Source of the DNA: Micromonospora lupini str. Lupac 08 | GTDB lineage: Bacteria; Actinomycetota; Actinomycetes; Mycobacteriales; Micromonosporaceae | Reading direction: 5' to 3' | DNA length: 62,500 bases | Assembly (NCBI RefSeq): GCF_000297395.2 | Contig: NZ_HF570108.1 | Span: forward strand, 2,643,106-2,705,605 | In this document: piece by piece, positions 55,546 through 62,500 of the stretch | Numbering within the stretch: position 1 is the first letter of the stretch | Layout: the number at the start of each line of letters is the position of its first letter | Notes under the pieces: model-generated | What the model was told of the DNA's origin: nothing | The model's input: the letters and a program-made list of their open reading frames with translations, nothing else | Database searches by the model: none | Translations under genes and position numbers: made by a program

Positions 55546-55565
55546 ATAGTTGACTCGTCAAATAA
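55546..55565 (+). promoter_or_regulatory. MarR-like palindrome upstream of the flavin monooxygenase gene
   Basis: TTGACTCGTCAA (55550-55561) is a perfect 5+5 inverted repeat with 2-bp centre, and the flanking AT bases extend the symmetry to about 18 bp. It lies 62 bp before the start codon and could bind a dimeric repressor. Confidence 0.45.
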
Positions 55566-55623
55566 GTTGTGGGCTGCGTCCGGGTACCACGACGGCACCC
55601 GGTTGACACGCGAGGAGCTGGTC

Positions 55624-56766
55624 ATGCAGTTCGGAGTCTTCACCGTCGGTGACGTCACGGTCGATCCGACCACCGGTCGGGAGCCGACCGAGCATGAGCG
55701 GATCAAGGCGATGGTCGCCATCGCCCTGAAGGCCGAAGAGGTCGGGCTCGACGTCTTCGCCGCGGGCGAGCACCACAACCCGCCGTTCGTCCCGTCGTCC
55801 CCGACCACCATGCTCGGTCACATCGCGGCCCGCACCGAACGGCTGCTGCTGTCCACCGCGACCACGCTGATCACCACCAACGACCCGGTGAAGATCGCCG
55901 AGGACTACGCGATGCTCCAGCACCTGTCCGACGGCCGGGTGGACCTGATGATGGGCCGCGGCAACACCGGCCCGGTGTACCCGTGGTTCGGCAAGGACAT
56001 CCGCGCCGGCATCCCCCTCGCGATCGAGAACTACGACCTGCTGCACCGGCTGTGGCGCGAGGACGTGGTCGACTGGAAGGGCAAGTACCGCACCCCGTTG
56101 CAGTCCTTCACCTCGACGCCGCGCCCGCTCGACGGAGTGCCGCCGTTCGTCTGGCACGGCTCGATCCGCAGCCCCGAGATCGCCGAGCAGGCCGCGTACT
56201 ACGGCGACGGGTTCTTCGCCAACCACATCTTCTGGCCCAAGGAGCACACCCAGCGGATGGTCGGGCTCTACCGCCAGCGGTACGCGCACTACGGCCACGG
56301 CTCCGCCGACCAGGCCATCGTCGGCCTCGGCGGCCAGGTGTTCATGCGGCGCAACTCGCAGGACGCGGTCCGGGAGTTCCGGCCGTACTTCGACAACGCC
56401 CCGGTCTACGGGCACGGGCCGTCGCTGGAGGAGTTCACCCGGGAGACCCCGCTGACCGTGGGCAGCCCGCAGCAGGTCATCGACCGCACGCTCGGCTTCC
56501 GCGAGTACGTCGGCGACTACCAGCGGCAGCTGTTCCTGATGGACCACGCCGGGCTCCCGCTCAAGACCGTGCTGGAGCAGCTCGACCTGCTCGGCGAGGA
56601 GGTCGTGCCGGTGCTGCGCAAGGAGTTCGAGGCGCTGCGTCCCGCCCACGTGCCGGACGCGCCGACCCACGCCTCGCTCGTCGCCGCCGCCGGTGGCGGC
56701 AAGGACAGCACCGTGCACGCCGTCGACGACGTGACGGGCAAGGCGCCGGAGGGGGCGACCCGATGA
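55624..56766 (+). CDS. LLM-class FMN-dependent monooxygenase (CE1758-like)
   Basis: A 380-residue luciferase-like TIM-barrel flavoprotein that would use reduced FMN and oxygen. MQFGVFTVGDVTVDPTTG, GEHHNPPFVPSSP and RVDLMMGRGNTGPVY are typical of the CE1758-type group. ATG 55624 has GAGGAG at 55612-55617. It overlaps by 4 bp with a gene for an FMN reductase of the matching CE1759 type, which would supply reduced flavin. Substrate unknown. A palindromic operator lies upstream. Confidence 0.9.
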   Translation: MQFGVFTVGDVTVDPTTGREPTEHERIKAMVAIALKAEEVGLDVFAAGEHHNPPFVPSSPTTMLGHIAARTERLLLSTATTLITTNDPVKIAEDYAMLQHLSDGRVDLMMGRGNTGPVYPWFGKDIRAGIPLAIENYDLLHRLWREDVVDWKGKYRTPLQSFTSTPRPLDGVPPFVWHGSIRSPEIAEQAAYYGDGFFANHIFWPKEHTQRMVGLYRQRYAHYGHGSADQAIVGLGGQVFMRRNSQDAVREFRPYFDNAPVYGHGPSLEEFTRETPLTVGSPQQVIDRTLGFREYVGDYQRQLFLMDHAGLPLKTVLEQLDLLGEEVVPVLRKEFEALRPAHVPDAPTHASLVAAAGGGKDSTVHAVDDVTGKAPEGATR

Positions 56767-57461
56767 CCCGCCGCACGATCGCCGTGGTCTCGGCGGGGCT
56801 GAGCCAACCCTCGTCCACCCGACTGCTCGCCGACCAGCTCGCCGGGGCGACCCGCGACGAGCTGGTCCGGCGCGGGGCCGAGGTGGAGCTGCGGGTCGTC
56901 GACCTGCGCGAGTACGCCCACGACATCATGAACAACATGCTCACCGGGTTCCCGCCGACCGCGCTGCGCGAGGCCATCGACGCGGTGACCGGGGCGGACG
57001 GCGTCGTCGCCGTGACGCCGATCTTCAACGCGTCGTACAACGGGCTGTTCAAGTCCTTCTTCGACGTGCTGGAGGCCGAGTCGCTCGTCGACCGGCCGGT
57101 GCTCATCGGGGCCACCGGCGGCACCGCCCGGCACTCCCTCGCCCTGGAGCACGCCCTCCGCCCGATGTTCAGCTACCTGCGGGCGGTGGTGGTCCCCACC
57201 TCGGTCTTCGCCGCCCCGGAGGACTGGTCCGGTGGCACCGTCGACGGCGCCCTGCGCGGCCGCATCCGTCGCGCCGCCGGCGAGTTGGCCGACCAGGTCG
57301 AGCGCCGGCTGCCCGCCAGCGGCCCCGCCGACCCGTTCGCCCTCACCACCGACTTCCTGCAGATGCTCGGCCGGGGCGACGACGCTCCGGTCACCTCGGC
57401 GGGTCGTACGGGTGCGCGACAAGCACCGGGCAGTGCGCGTGCTGAATCGCAGCCTGGCTGA
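56763..57461 (+). CDS. NADPH-dependent FMN reductase (CE1759-like)
   Basis: A 232-residue flavodoxin-fold reductase, partner of the preceding monooxygenase. IAVVSAGLSQPSSTRLLADQ binds the FMN phosphate, VAVTPIFNASYNGLFKSFFD the isoalloxazine ring, and IGATGGTARHSLALEH follows. A polar tail after residue 205 (RTGARQAPGSARAESQPG) is not part of the fold. ATG 56763 overlaps the monooxygenase stop. Its last 71 bp overlap the convergent universal-stress gene, so the tail may be recent. Confidence 0.9.
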   Translation: MTRRTIAVVSAGLSQPSSTRLLADQLAGATRDELVRRGAEVELRVVDLREYAHDIMNNMLTGFPPTALREAIDAVTGADGVVAVTPIFNASYNGLFKSFFDVLEAESLVDRPVLIGATGGTARHSLALEHALRPMFSYLRAVVVPTSVFAAPEDWSGGTVDGALRGRIRRAAGELADQVERRLPASGPADPFALTTDFLQMLGRGDDAPVTSAGRTGARQAPGSARAESQPG

Positions 57462-58272
57462 CCGAGCCGAGCAGCAGACCGGTGAACCCGTGCCGGCCCC
57501 GGGTGCCCACGACAAGCAGCGACGCCGTGCCGCTCGCCTCGATGAGCCCCCGGGCCGCACCGGTCGCCCGGATCGGGTGCTCCCGCACCACCAGCTCGGG
57601 CCGTTCGGCCCGGACGACGGAGGACGCCTCGGCCAACAGCCGCACCGACTCGGCCTGGTACGCGGCCTGGGCCTCCTCGATCTCGTCCGGCAGCGGCCGG
57701 TCCCCGTCCAGCGGGCCGACGTGCACGAGCACCAGCGGCACGTCCCGGAGCGCCGCCTCGGCGGCGCCGTAGCCCACGGCCACCCGCGACGACGCGGACC
57801 CGTCCACGCCGACCAGCACCGGCGCGTCCGTATCGATCGGCTGCTCGTCCGGGCGGACCACAAGCGCCGGGCAGTGCGCGTGCGCGGCCACCTGCGCGCC
57901 GACCGAGCCGAGCAGCAGCCCGGCGAAGCCGCCCAACCCGCGGCTGCCCACCACGACGAGATCCGCCCGTCGGGACTCCTCGACAATCGTCGCGCCGGGC
58001 CCGCCGGCCACCTGGCGGGCCTCCACGTCGAGGCCGGGCCACCTGTCGGCCAGGTCGGCCGCCGTCCGTTCCACCATCGTGCGCGACTCCTCCGAGGGCG
58101 CCGGCACCCCGAGGTCGTACGGGCTGAGGGGCACGCCGTAGCCGAGCGGGTGCAGGTAACCGTGCACCAGGTGCAGCGGCCGGGACCGGAGCAGGGCGGC
58201 CCGGGCCGCGTGCTCGGCGGCGACGAGGCTGGACGGCGATCCGTCGACACCCACCACGACAGGTCGGTTCAT
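57391..58272 (-). CDS. Universal stress protein with two Usp domains
   Basis: A 293-residue tandem Usp protein. Domain 1 (1-140) begins VVVGVDGSPSSLVAAEHAA and carries the ATP-binding G-rich loop GSRGLGGFAGLLLGSVG. Domain 2 (150-290) begins VLVGVDGSASSRVAVGYGA and carries GTRGRHGFTGLLLGSVS. Both keep the Gx2Gx9G(S/T) pattern, so both should bind ATP. ATG 58272 follows GGGAGTG. Such proteins respond to dormancy, hypoxia or stress in actinobacteria; nothing in the sequence shows the signal here. Confidence 0.93.
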   Translation of the reverse strand: MNRPVVVGVDGSPSSLVAAEHAARAALLRSRPLHLVHGYLHPLGYGVPLSPYDLGVPAPSEESRTMVERTAADLADRWPGLDVEARQVAGGPGATIVEESRRADLVVVGSRGLGGFAGLLLGSVGAQVAAHAHCPALVVRPDEQPIDTDAPVLVGVDGSASSRVAVGYGAAEAALRDVPLVLVHVGPLDGDRPLPDEIEEAQAAYQAESVRLLAEASSVVRAERPELVVREHPIRATGAARGLIEASGTASLLVVGTRGRHGFTGLLLGSVSQAAIQHAHCPVLVAHPYDPPR

Positions 58273-58382
58273 CGGCACTCCCAGGGTCGGTCGACTCATT
58301 GTCGGCGGCGGGAGGCCGCGGTGGCGCCGAACGGGCCGGCCGGTGCGCGGACGGGAGGCCCCGAACTGTCACCGGCGAGACG

Positions 58383-58388
58383 TACCCT
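58383..58388 (+). promoter_or_regulatory. -10-like box of the GNAT gene, probably leaderless
   Basis: The box TACCCT (58383-58388) is followed by 6 nt and ATG 58395. Confidence 0.4.
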
Positions 58389-58394
58389 CGCCGG

Positions 58395-58895
58395 ATGACC
58401 TCCGATGTGCGGCTGCGCGCGGTCCACGAGGACGACCTCGTGGAGTTCTTCCTGCACCAGCAGGACCCCGAAGCGAACCGGATGGCCGCGTTCGGCCCCA
58501 AGGACCCGTCCGACCACCGCGAGTTCGCCCGGCACTGGGCGCGGGTGCTCACCAACCCGGCGAACCGGGTCCGCACCGTCGAGGCCGACGGCGAGGTGGT
58601 CGGCTACGTCAGCGCCTTCCCGGTCGACGACCAGACCGAGGTCAGCTACTGGATCGACCCGACCCGCTGGGGCCGCGGCCACGCCACCGCGGCCCTCGCC
58701 GCCCTGCTGCGCGAGCTGCCCCGGCCGGTGCACGCCCGCGCCGCCAAGGACAACGCCGCCTCTCTCGCGGTGCTGCGCAAGTGCGGGTTCGTCGTCGTCG
58801 GTGAGGACTCGGGGTACGCCAACGGGCGGGGCGCCGAGGTCGAGGAGTGGCTGCTGGAGCTGCCCGCCGATGCCCCTGACCTGGGCGGGCACTAG
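58395..58895 (+). CDS. GNAT-family N-acetyltransferase
   Basis: A 166-residue acetyltransferase of the RimJ-like type. VRLRAVHEDDLVEFFLHQQD opens the fold, WIDPTRWGRGHATAALAALL is motif A that binds acetyl-CoA (RxxGxA/G), and NAASLAVLRKCGFVVVGED is motif B. Substrate unknown. ATG 58395 is chosen by the family start and the -10 box 6 nt upstream. The next gene begins 9 bp later but seems to have its own -10 inside this gene's end. Confidence 0.88.
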   Translation: MTSDVRLRAVHEDDLVEFFLHQQDPEANRMAAFGPKDPSDHREFARHWARVLTNPANRVRTVEADGEVVGYVSAFPVDDQTEVSYWIDPTRWGRGHATAALAALLRELPRPVHARAAKDNAASLAVLRKCGFVVVGEDSGYANGRGAEVEEWLLELPADAPDLGGH

Positions 58896-58898
58896 TCT
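58893..58898 (+). promoter_or_regulatory. -10 box for a leaderless mRNA at 58905
   Basis: TAGTCT overlaps the GNAT stop codon and is followed by 6 nt and the GTG at 58905. Confidence 0.45.
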
Positions 58899-58904
58899 CG
58901 CCTG

Positions 58905-59546
58905 GTGAACTGGTGGGATCTGGTCGGCTGGGCCGGCTCCGCGGTGCTGGTCTGGTCGTTGCTGCAGTCGCGCATCCTGCGGCTGCGCGCGCTCAACCTC
59001 GTCGGCTGCGTCGTGCTGATCGGCTTCAACGCCGCCCTCGAGGTCTGGCCCATGGTGGGCCTCAACATCGTCCTCGCGGTGATCAACATCTGGTACCTGC
59101 GGGGGATGCTCGCCACCCGCCACGACGAGCAGACCTACCAGGTGGTGGAGGTCGGCGTCGGCGACCAGTTCCTGGCGCACACGCTGCGGATCCACGCGCC
59201 GGACATCGCCCGGTTCAACCCCGACTTCCACTGGGACCCGACCGCCGGCGACCGGTCGGCCTTTCTCGTGGTCACCGCCGACGAGGTGGTCGGGGTGGTG
59301 CTGTCGCACGCCGAGGCGCGCGGGGTCGCCCAGATCGACCTGGACTACGTGACCCCGAAGTTCCGCGACTTCACCCCCGGCGAGTTCGTCTACCGGCGCA
59401 GCCGCCTCTTCACCGAGCGCGGCTTCCACCGGGTGGTCAGCCCGCCGGGCATGGTCGCCCCCTACTACCATCGGCTCGGCTTCCGCCCCCAGGGCGACTC
59501 GTACGTTCTCGACCTGCCCGCGTCACCTGCCACCGATTCGGCGTAG
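58905..59546 (+). CDS. Membrane protein with C-terminal GNAT-like domain (YgjV-type N-terminus)
   Basis: A 213-residue two-part protein. Residues 1-70 have three hydrophobic segments (WWDLVGWAGSAVLVWSLL, LVGCVVLIGFNAAL, WPMVGLNIVLAVINIWYL) similar to the YgjV inner-membrane family. Residues about 78-205 resemble an acetyltransferase fold (FLVVTADEVVGVVLSHAEAR, YVTPKFRDFTPGEFVYR, YYHRLGFRP), but the acetyl-CoA pyrophosphate loop is poorly kept, so activity is uncertain. GTG 58905 follows the -10 box by 6 nt; no ribosome site. Function unknown. Confidence 0.78.
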   Translation: MNWWDLVGWAGSAVLVWSLLQSRILRLRALNLVGCVVLIGFNAALEVWPMVGLNIVLAVINIWYLRGMLATRHDEQTYQVVEVGVGDQFLAHTLRIHAPDIARFNPDFHWDPTAGDRSAFLVVTADEVVGVVLSHAEARGVAQIDLDYVTPKFRDFTPGEFVYRRSRLFTERGFHRVVSPPGMVAPYYHRLGFRPQGDSYVLDLPASPATDSA

Positions 59547-59672
59547 CGTCGCCCGAGCAGGATTCGGCCGTGGCCGCACGGGGCACAGAAGCGCGTACGC
59601 CGGGCGGGCTCGCCGACCGGCGGGCGCCGTGCGTACGGGCCGGTGCCACCACCATGAGGGAGCGAACCGGGC

Positions 59673-61016
59673 GTGCAGAGCTACGGGAGCCAACTGGCCC
59701 TGGTCGGGATCCTGGTCGTCATCAACGCGCTCTTCGCCGGCAGTGAGATGGCGCTGGTGTCGCTGCGGGACAGCCAGATCCAGCGGTTGGAGCGCACCAG
59801 CCGGGCCGGACGGGTGCTGGCCCGGCTCGCCAAGGACCCGAACCGCTTCCTCGCCACCATCCAGATCGGCATCACCCTCGCCGGCTTCCTGGCCTCCGCC
59901 GCCGCGGCGGTCTCCCTGGCCAAGCCCCTCGTTCCGCTGCTCGGGATGTTCGGGAGCGCCGCCGAGACGGTGGCGATCGTGGTGGTCACCCTCGCGCTGA
60001 CCTTCGTCACCCTGGTGTTCGGCGAGCTGGCCCCCAAGCGGATCGCCATGCAGTCCGCCGAGCGGTGGGCGCTGCTGGTGGCCCGCCCGCTCGACCTGCT
60101 CGCCAGTCTCACCCGCCCGGCCGTCTGGGCCCTCGGCGCCACCAGCGACCTGGTCGTACGCCTGGTCGGGCTCAACCCGAAGCACCAGCCGGAGGAGATC
60201 GGCCCGGACGAGCTGCGCGACATCGTCGCCGGCAACCACGGCTTCACCAAGGAACAGCGCACGATCATCGCGGGCGCCGTGGAGATCGCCGACCGGCGGT
60301 TGCGGGCTGTGCTCGTACCCCGGTTGCAGGTTTTCACGCTCGACAGCGGGACCACCGCGGAGGCCGCGCGGCTCGTGCTGGCCGCCACCGGGCACTCCCG
60401 GGCGCCCGTGGTGCGCCACGGCGGCCTGGACGACACCGCCGGTGTGATCCACCTGCGGGACCTGGTCGGCGTGCCCGACGACAGGCCGGTCGACGAGATC
60501 GCCCGCCCGCCGATGCTGCTGCCCGACTCGCTGCCGGTGGTGGACGCGCTGCGCCAGTTCAAGGCCGAGCGCCAGCACATCGCGCTTGTCGTGGACGAGC
60601 GCGGCGCGGTCGACGGCATCGTGACGCTTGAGGACATCCTGGAGGAGATCGTCGGGGAGATCTACGACGAGACCGACCGGGACGGCTACTCGGTGCGCCG
60701 CGAGTCGGACGGCGCGGTGGTGCTGCCCGGCACCTTCCCGGTGCACGACCTTCCGGACATCGGCGTCGAGCTGCCCTCACGGCCGGCCGGCGACTACACC
60801 ACGGTCGCGGGGCTGGTCCTGGCCCGCCTCGGGCACATCCCCACCGTCGCCGGGGAGGACGTCACACTTGACGGCTGGGTGCTGACGGTGGCCGGCATCG
60901 ACCACCGGGCCATCACCGAGGTACGCGTGAGTCAGCTCGCCACCGACGACGCCGACGACAACGGTGACGACGCCGACCAGGCCGCCCAGCCGGTGCTGGA
61001 CGAGGCGCGCAGCTGA
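59673..61016 (+). CDS. CorC/HlyC-type transporter with CNNM and CBS domains
   Basis: A 447-residue membrane protein formerly called hemolysin. Residues 1-180 are the CNNM (DUF21) membrane domain: LALVGILVVINALFAGSEMAL, then NRFLATIQIGITLAGFLASA and VFGELAPKRIAM. Two CBS domains follow (about 200-325, VLVPRLQVFTLD and RQHIALVVDERGAVDGIVTL), then a CorC_HlyC domain (about 345-430). The family takes part in Mg2+ or Co2+ efflux and resistance. An acidic tail (DDADDNGDDADQ) ends the protein. GTG 59673 follows GAGGGAG. Confidence 0.92.
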   Translation: MQSYGSQLALVGILVVINALFAGSEMALVSLRDSQIQRLERTSRAGRVLARLAKDPNRFLATIQIGITLAGFLASAAAAVSLAKPLVPLLGMFGSAAETVAIVVVTLALTFVTLVFGELAPKRIAMQSAERWALLVARPLDLLASLTRPAVWALGATSDLVVRLVGLNPKHQPEEIGPDELRDIVAGNHGFTKEQRTIIAGAVEIADRRLRAVLVPRLQVFTLDSGTTAEAARLVLAATGHSRAPVVRHGGLDDTAGVIHLRDLVGVPDDRPVDEIARPPMLLPDSLPVVDALRQFKAERQHIALVVDERGAVDGIVTLEDILEEIVGEIYDETDRDGYSVRRESDGAVVLPGTFPVHDLPDIGVELPSRPAGDYTTVAGLVLARLGHIPTVAGEDVTLDGWVLTVAGIDHRAITEVRVSQLATDDADDNGDDADQAAQPVLDEARS

Positions 61017-61034
61017 CCGCCCCGGCTGACCGGC

Positions 61035-61424
61035 TCAGTCCCGGGACAGGTTCTGCAGCCGGACCTGACCACGCGCCACCAGACGCTCGTCGGCGTCGGT
61101 GATCTCCACCTGCCAGAGCTGCTGGCTGCGCCCCCGGTGCACGGGCGTGCCGACCGCGGTCAGCTCACCGTCCCGGACGGCCCGGAGGAAGTCGGTCTGG
61201 TTCGACACCCCGACGACAGTGCCCCGGTCGGCCAGCCAGAGTGACCCTCCGACGCTGGCCGCGGTCTCCACCACCGAGCAGTACACGCCGCCGTGCTGGA
61301 TGCCGAACGGCTGGTGCAGCTCCGGGCGGACCTGCCAGCTGATGACCACCCGGTCGGCGCTGGCCTCCTCGAACTTCAGGCCGAGCAGGGCGACGAAACC
61401 ACCCGTCAGATCCGGCATCTCCAC
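61035..61424 (-). CDS. PaaI-family hotdog thioesterase
   Basis: A 129-residue single hotdog-fold protein that would hydrolyse an acyl-CoA thioester. HQPFGIQHGGVYCSVVETAA is the signature helix with the conserved HGG, and VGTPVHRGRSQQLWQVEI the following strands. Related to the proteins of the PaaI/MenI group; substrate unknown. GTG 61424 has GAGGAGGG 8 bp upstream. Divergent from tyrS. Confidence 0.9.
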   Translation of the reverse strand: MEMPDLTGGFVALLGLKFEEASADRVVISWQVRPELHQPFGIQHGGVYCSVVETAASVGGSLWLADRGTVVGVSNQTDFLRAVRDGELTAVGTPVHRGRSQQLWQVEITDADERLVARGQVRLQNLSRD

Positions 61425-61524
61425 GGCGAAACCCTCCTCGATCAGCGGGTCGCCAGCCTAACCGGGGCGGGTTGCGCCAAACCCGGTACGGGTCGGTCCC
61501 GGCGATGGGGGAGAATCGGTGACC

Positions 61525-62500
61525 GTGACCGACAGCAGCCTCCCGCCGCCCACGCGGGACTCCCTGACCGACGACCTGCTCTGGCGTGGCCTGATCCAGG
61601 ACTCGACAGGCCTCGACGAGCTGCGTGAGCTGCTCGACGGCGGGGAGACCACCACCTATTACGTGGGCTTCGACCCCACCGCGCAGAGCCTGCACGTCGG
61701 CTCGCTCATGCAGGTCACCACGGCCCGCCGTCTGCAACTCGCGGGTCACCGCCCGTTGCTGCTGGTGGGCGGGGCGACCGGGCAGATCGGCGACCCGAAG
61801 GAGAGCGCCGAGCGGACGCTCAACCCGCCCGAGGTGATCGCCGGCTGGGTCGAGCGGATCCGCGACCAGCTCGCGCCCTTCGTGTCGTACACGGGGGACA
61901 ACGCGGCACAGCTCGTCAACAACCTCGACTGGACCGGCGAGATGTCGGTCGTCGAGTTCCTCCGCGACGTGGGTAAGCACTTCCCGGTCAACAAGATGCT
62001 CGCTCGGGAGGTGGTGCGTGCCCGGCTGGAGACGGGCATCAGCTTCACCGAGTTCAGCTACCAGCTGTTGCAGGCCAACGACTTCTTCGAGCTGCACCGC
62101 CGGTACGGCTGCCAACTTCAGTTCGGCGGGTCCGACCAGTGGGGCAACATCACCGCCGGCGTGGACTACGTCCGGCGGCGCGGTGCGGGGCCGGTCCAGG
62201 CGTTCACCACGCCGCTGGTCACCAAGGCCGACGGCACGAAGTTCGGCAAGACCGAGGGCGGCGCCGTCTGGCTCGACCCCACCTTGACCAGCCCGTACGC
62301 CTTCTACCAGTTCTGGCTCAACGTCGACGACCGGGAGGTCGACCGCTACCTGCGGTACTTCAGCTTCCGCTCGCGGGACGAGCTGGAGGAGCTGGCGAAG
62401 GCGACGGCCGAGCGGCCGGCGGCCCGGCTGGCCCAGCGGGCACTGGCCGAGGAGTTGACCACGCTGGTGCACGGCGCCGAGGAGACCCGGCAGGCGGTCG
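61525..62500 (+). CDS. tyrS: Tyrosyl-tRNA synthetase (TyrS), 3' end beyond the window
   Basis: The first 325 residues of a bacterial TyrRS (about 420 expected), open to the window end. Class I motifs are HVGS in [11 protein letters not shown] (HIGH variant) and KFGKT in [14 protein letters not shown] (KMSKS variant). Tyrosine-binding regions YYVGFDP and [11 protein letters not shown] are intact. The C-terminal S4 RNA-binding domain is cut off. GTG 61525 is 8 nt after a GAGAAT -10-like box, so the mRNA may be leaderless; GTG 61519 in the same frame is also possible. No T-box leader is seen in the short gap. Confidence 0.95.
   Translation, partial: MTDSSLPPPTRDSLTDDLLWRGLIQDSTGLDELRELLDGGETTTYYVGFDPTAQSLHVGSLMQVTTARRLQLAGHRPLLLVGGATGQIGDPKESAERTLNPPEVIAGWVERIRDQLAPFVSYTGDNAAQLVNNLDWTGEMSVVEFLRDVGKHFPVNKMLAREVVRARLETGISFTEFSYQLLQANDFFELHRRYGCQLQFGGSDQWGNITAGVDYVRRRGAGPVQAFTTPLVTKADGTKFGKTEGGAVWLDPTLTSPYAFYQFWLNVDDREVDRYLRYFSFRSRDELEELAKATAERPAARLAQRALAEELTTLVHGAEETRQAV

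Overview
This is a very GC-rich (about 70% or more) actinobacterial chromosome segment. Gene content, GTG starts, Actinobacteria-type genes (mIHF, SARP and STAND regulators, RibM) and many apparently leaderless mRNAs point to Micromonosporaceae, most likely Micromonospora or a close relative. This is an inference from gene order and protein style; no database search was run. Most of the window is core metabolism and information processing, with small accessory islands between the operons. I see no tRNA, rRNA, CRISPR array, transposase or integrase.

Layout. 1-6.3 kb: repeats, then bioA, pyrF, mihF, a degenerate guanylate kinase-like gene, rpoZ, coaBC and metK. 6.4-9.7 kb: a frameshifted priA with an internal 18-bp tandem repeat, then a (d)CMP-kinase-like/ParB-like fusion. 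9.8-15.1 kb: secreted S1 protease, a STAND/TPR regulator and a cytochrome P450. 15.1-18.1 kb: def-fmt-rsmB. 18.2-20.1 kb: two tandem lipoprotein paralogues. 20.3-26.5 kb: rpe, a REC-GGDEF regulator, an FMN riboswitch and the riboflavin operon ribD-ribE-ribM-ribBA-ribH. 26.6-29.0 kb: a polar amino-acid ABC importer. 29.1-30.3 kb: hisE-hisG. 30.5-37.4 kb: a PH-domain membrane protein, infC-rpmI-rplT (infC apparently starting at ATC behind an attenuator-like leader), an rRNA methyltransferase, pheS-pheT. 37.4-43.1 kb: the accessory locus described below. 43.2-51.8 kb: the complete argCJBDFRGH operon. 51.8-61.4 kb: small accessory genes (YjbR, HTH protein, secreted protein, 3-methyladenine glycosylase, BNR protein plus MoaD-like protein, flavin monooxygenase/reductase pair, Usp, two GNAT proteins, CorC-type transporter, thioesterase). 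The window ends inside tyrS.

The most interesting system is at 37.4-43.1 kb. A 71-residue precursor with a charged leader, an Ala-Ala-Ala junction and ten cysteines in the last 46 residues lies beside an S26 signal peptidase. It is divergent from an operon of MauE-like membrane protein, thioredoxin-like protein and ABC exporter, and the block is closed by a SARP-family regulator. Both divergent promoters carry two TGTA-type heptamers with 11-bp period placed exactly 8 bp before a TAGCGT -10 box, which is the known geometry of SARP operators. I propose a SARP-controlled pathway that makes, oxidises, exports and trims a disulfide-rich peptide.
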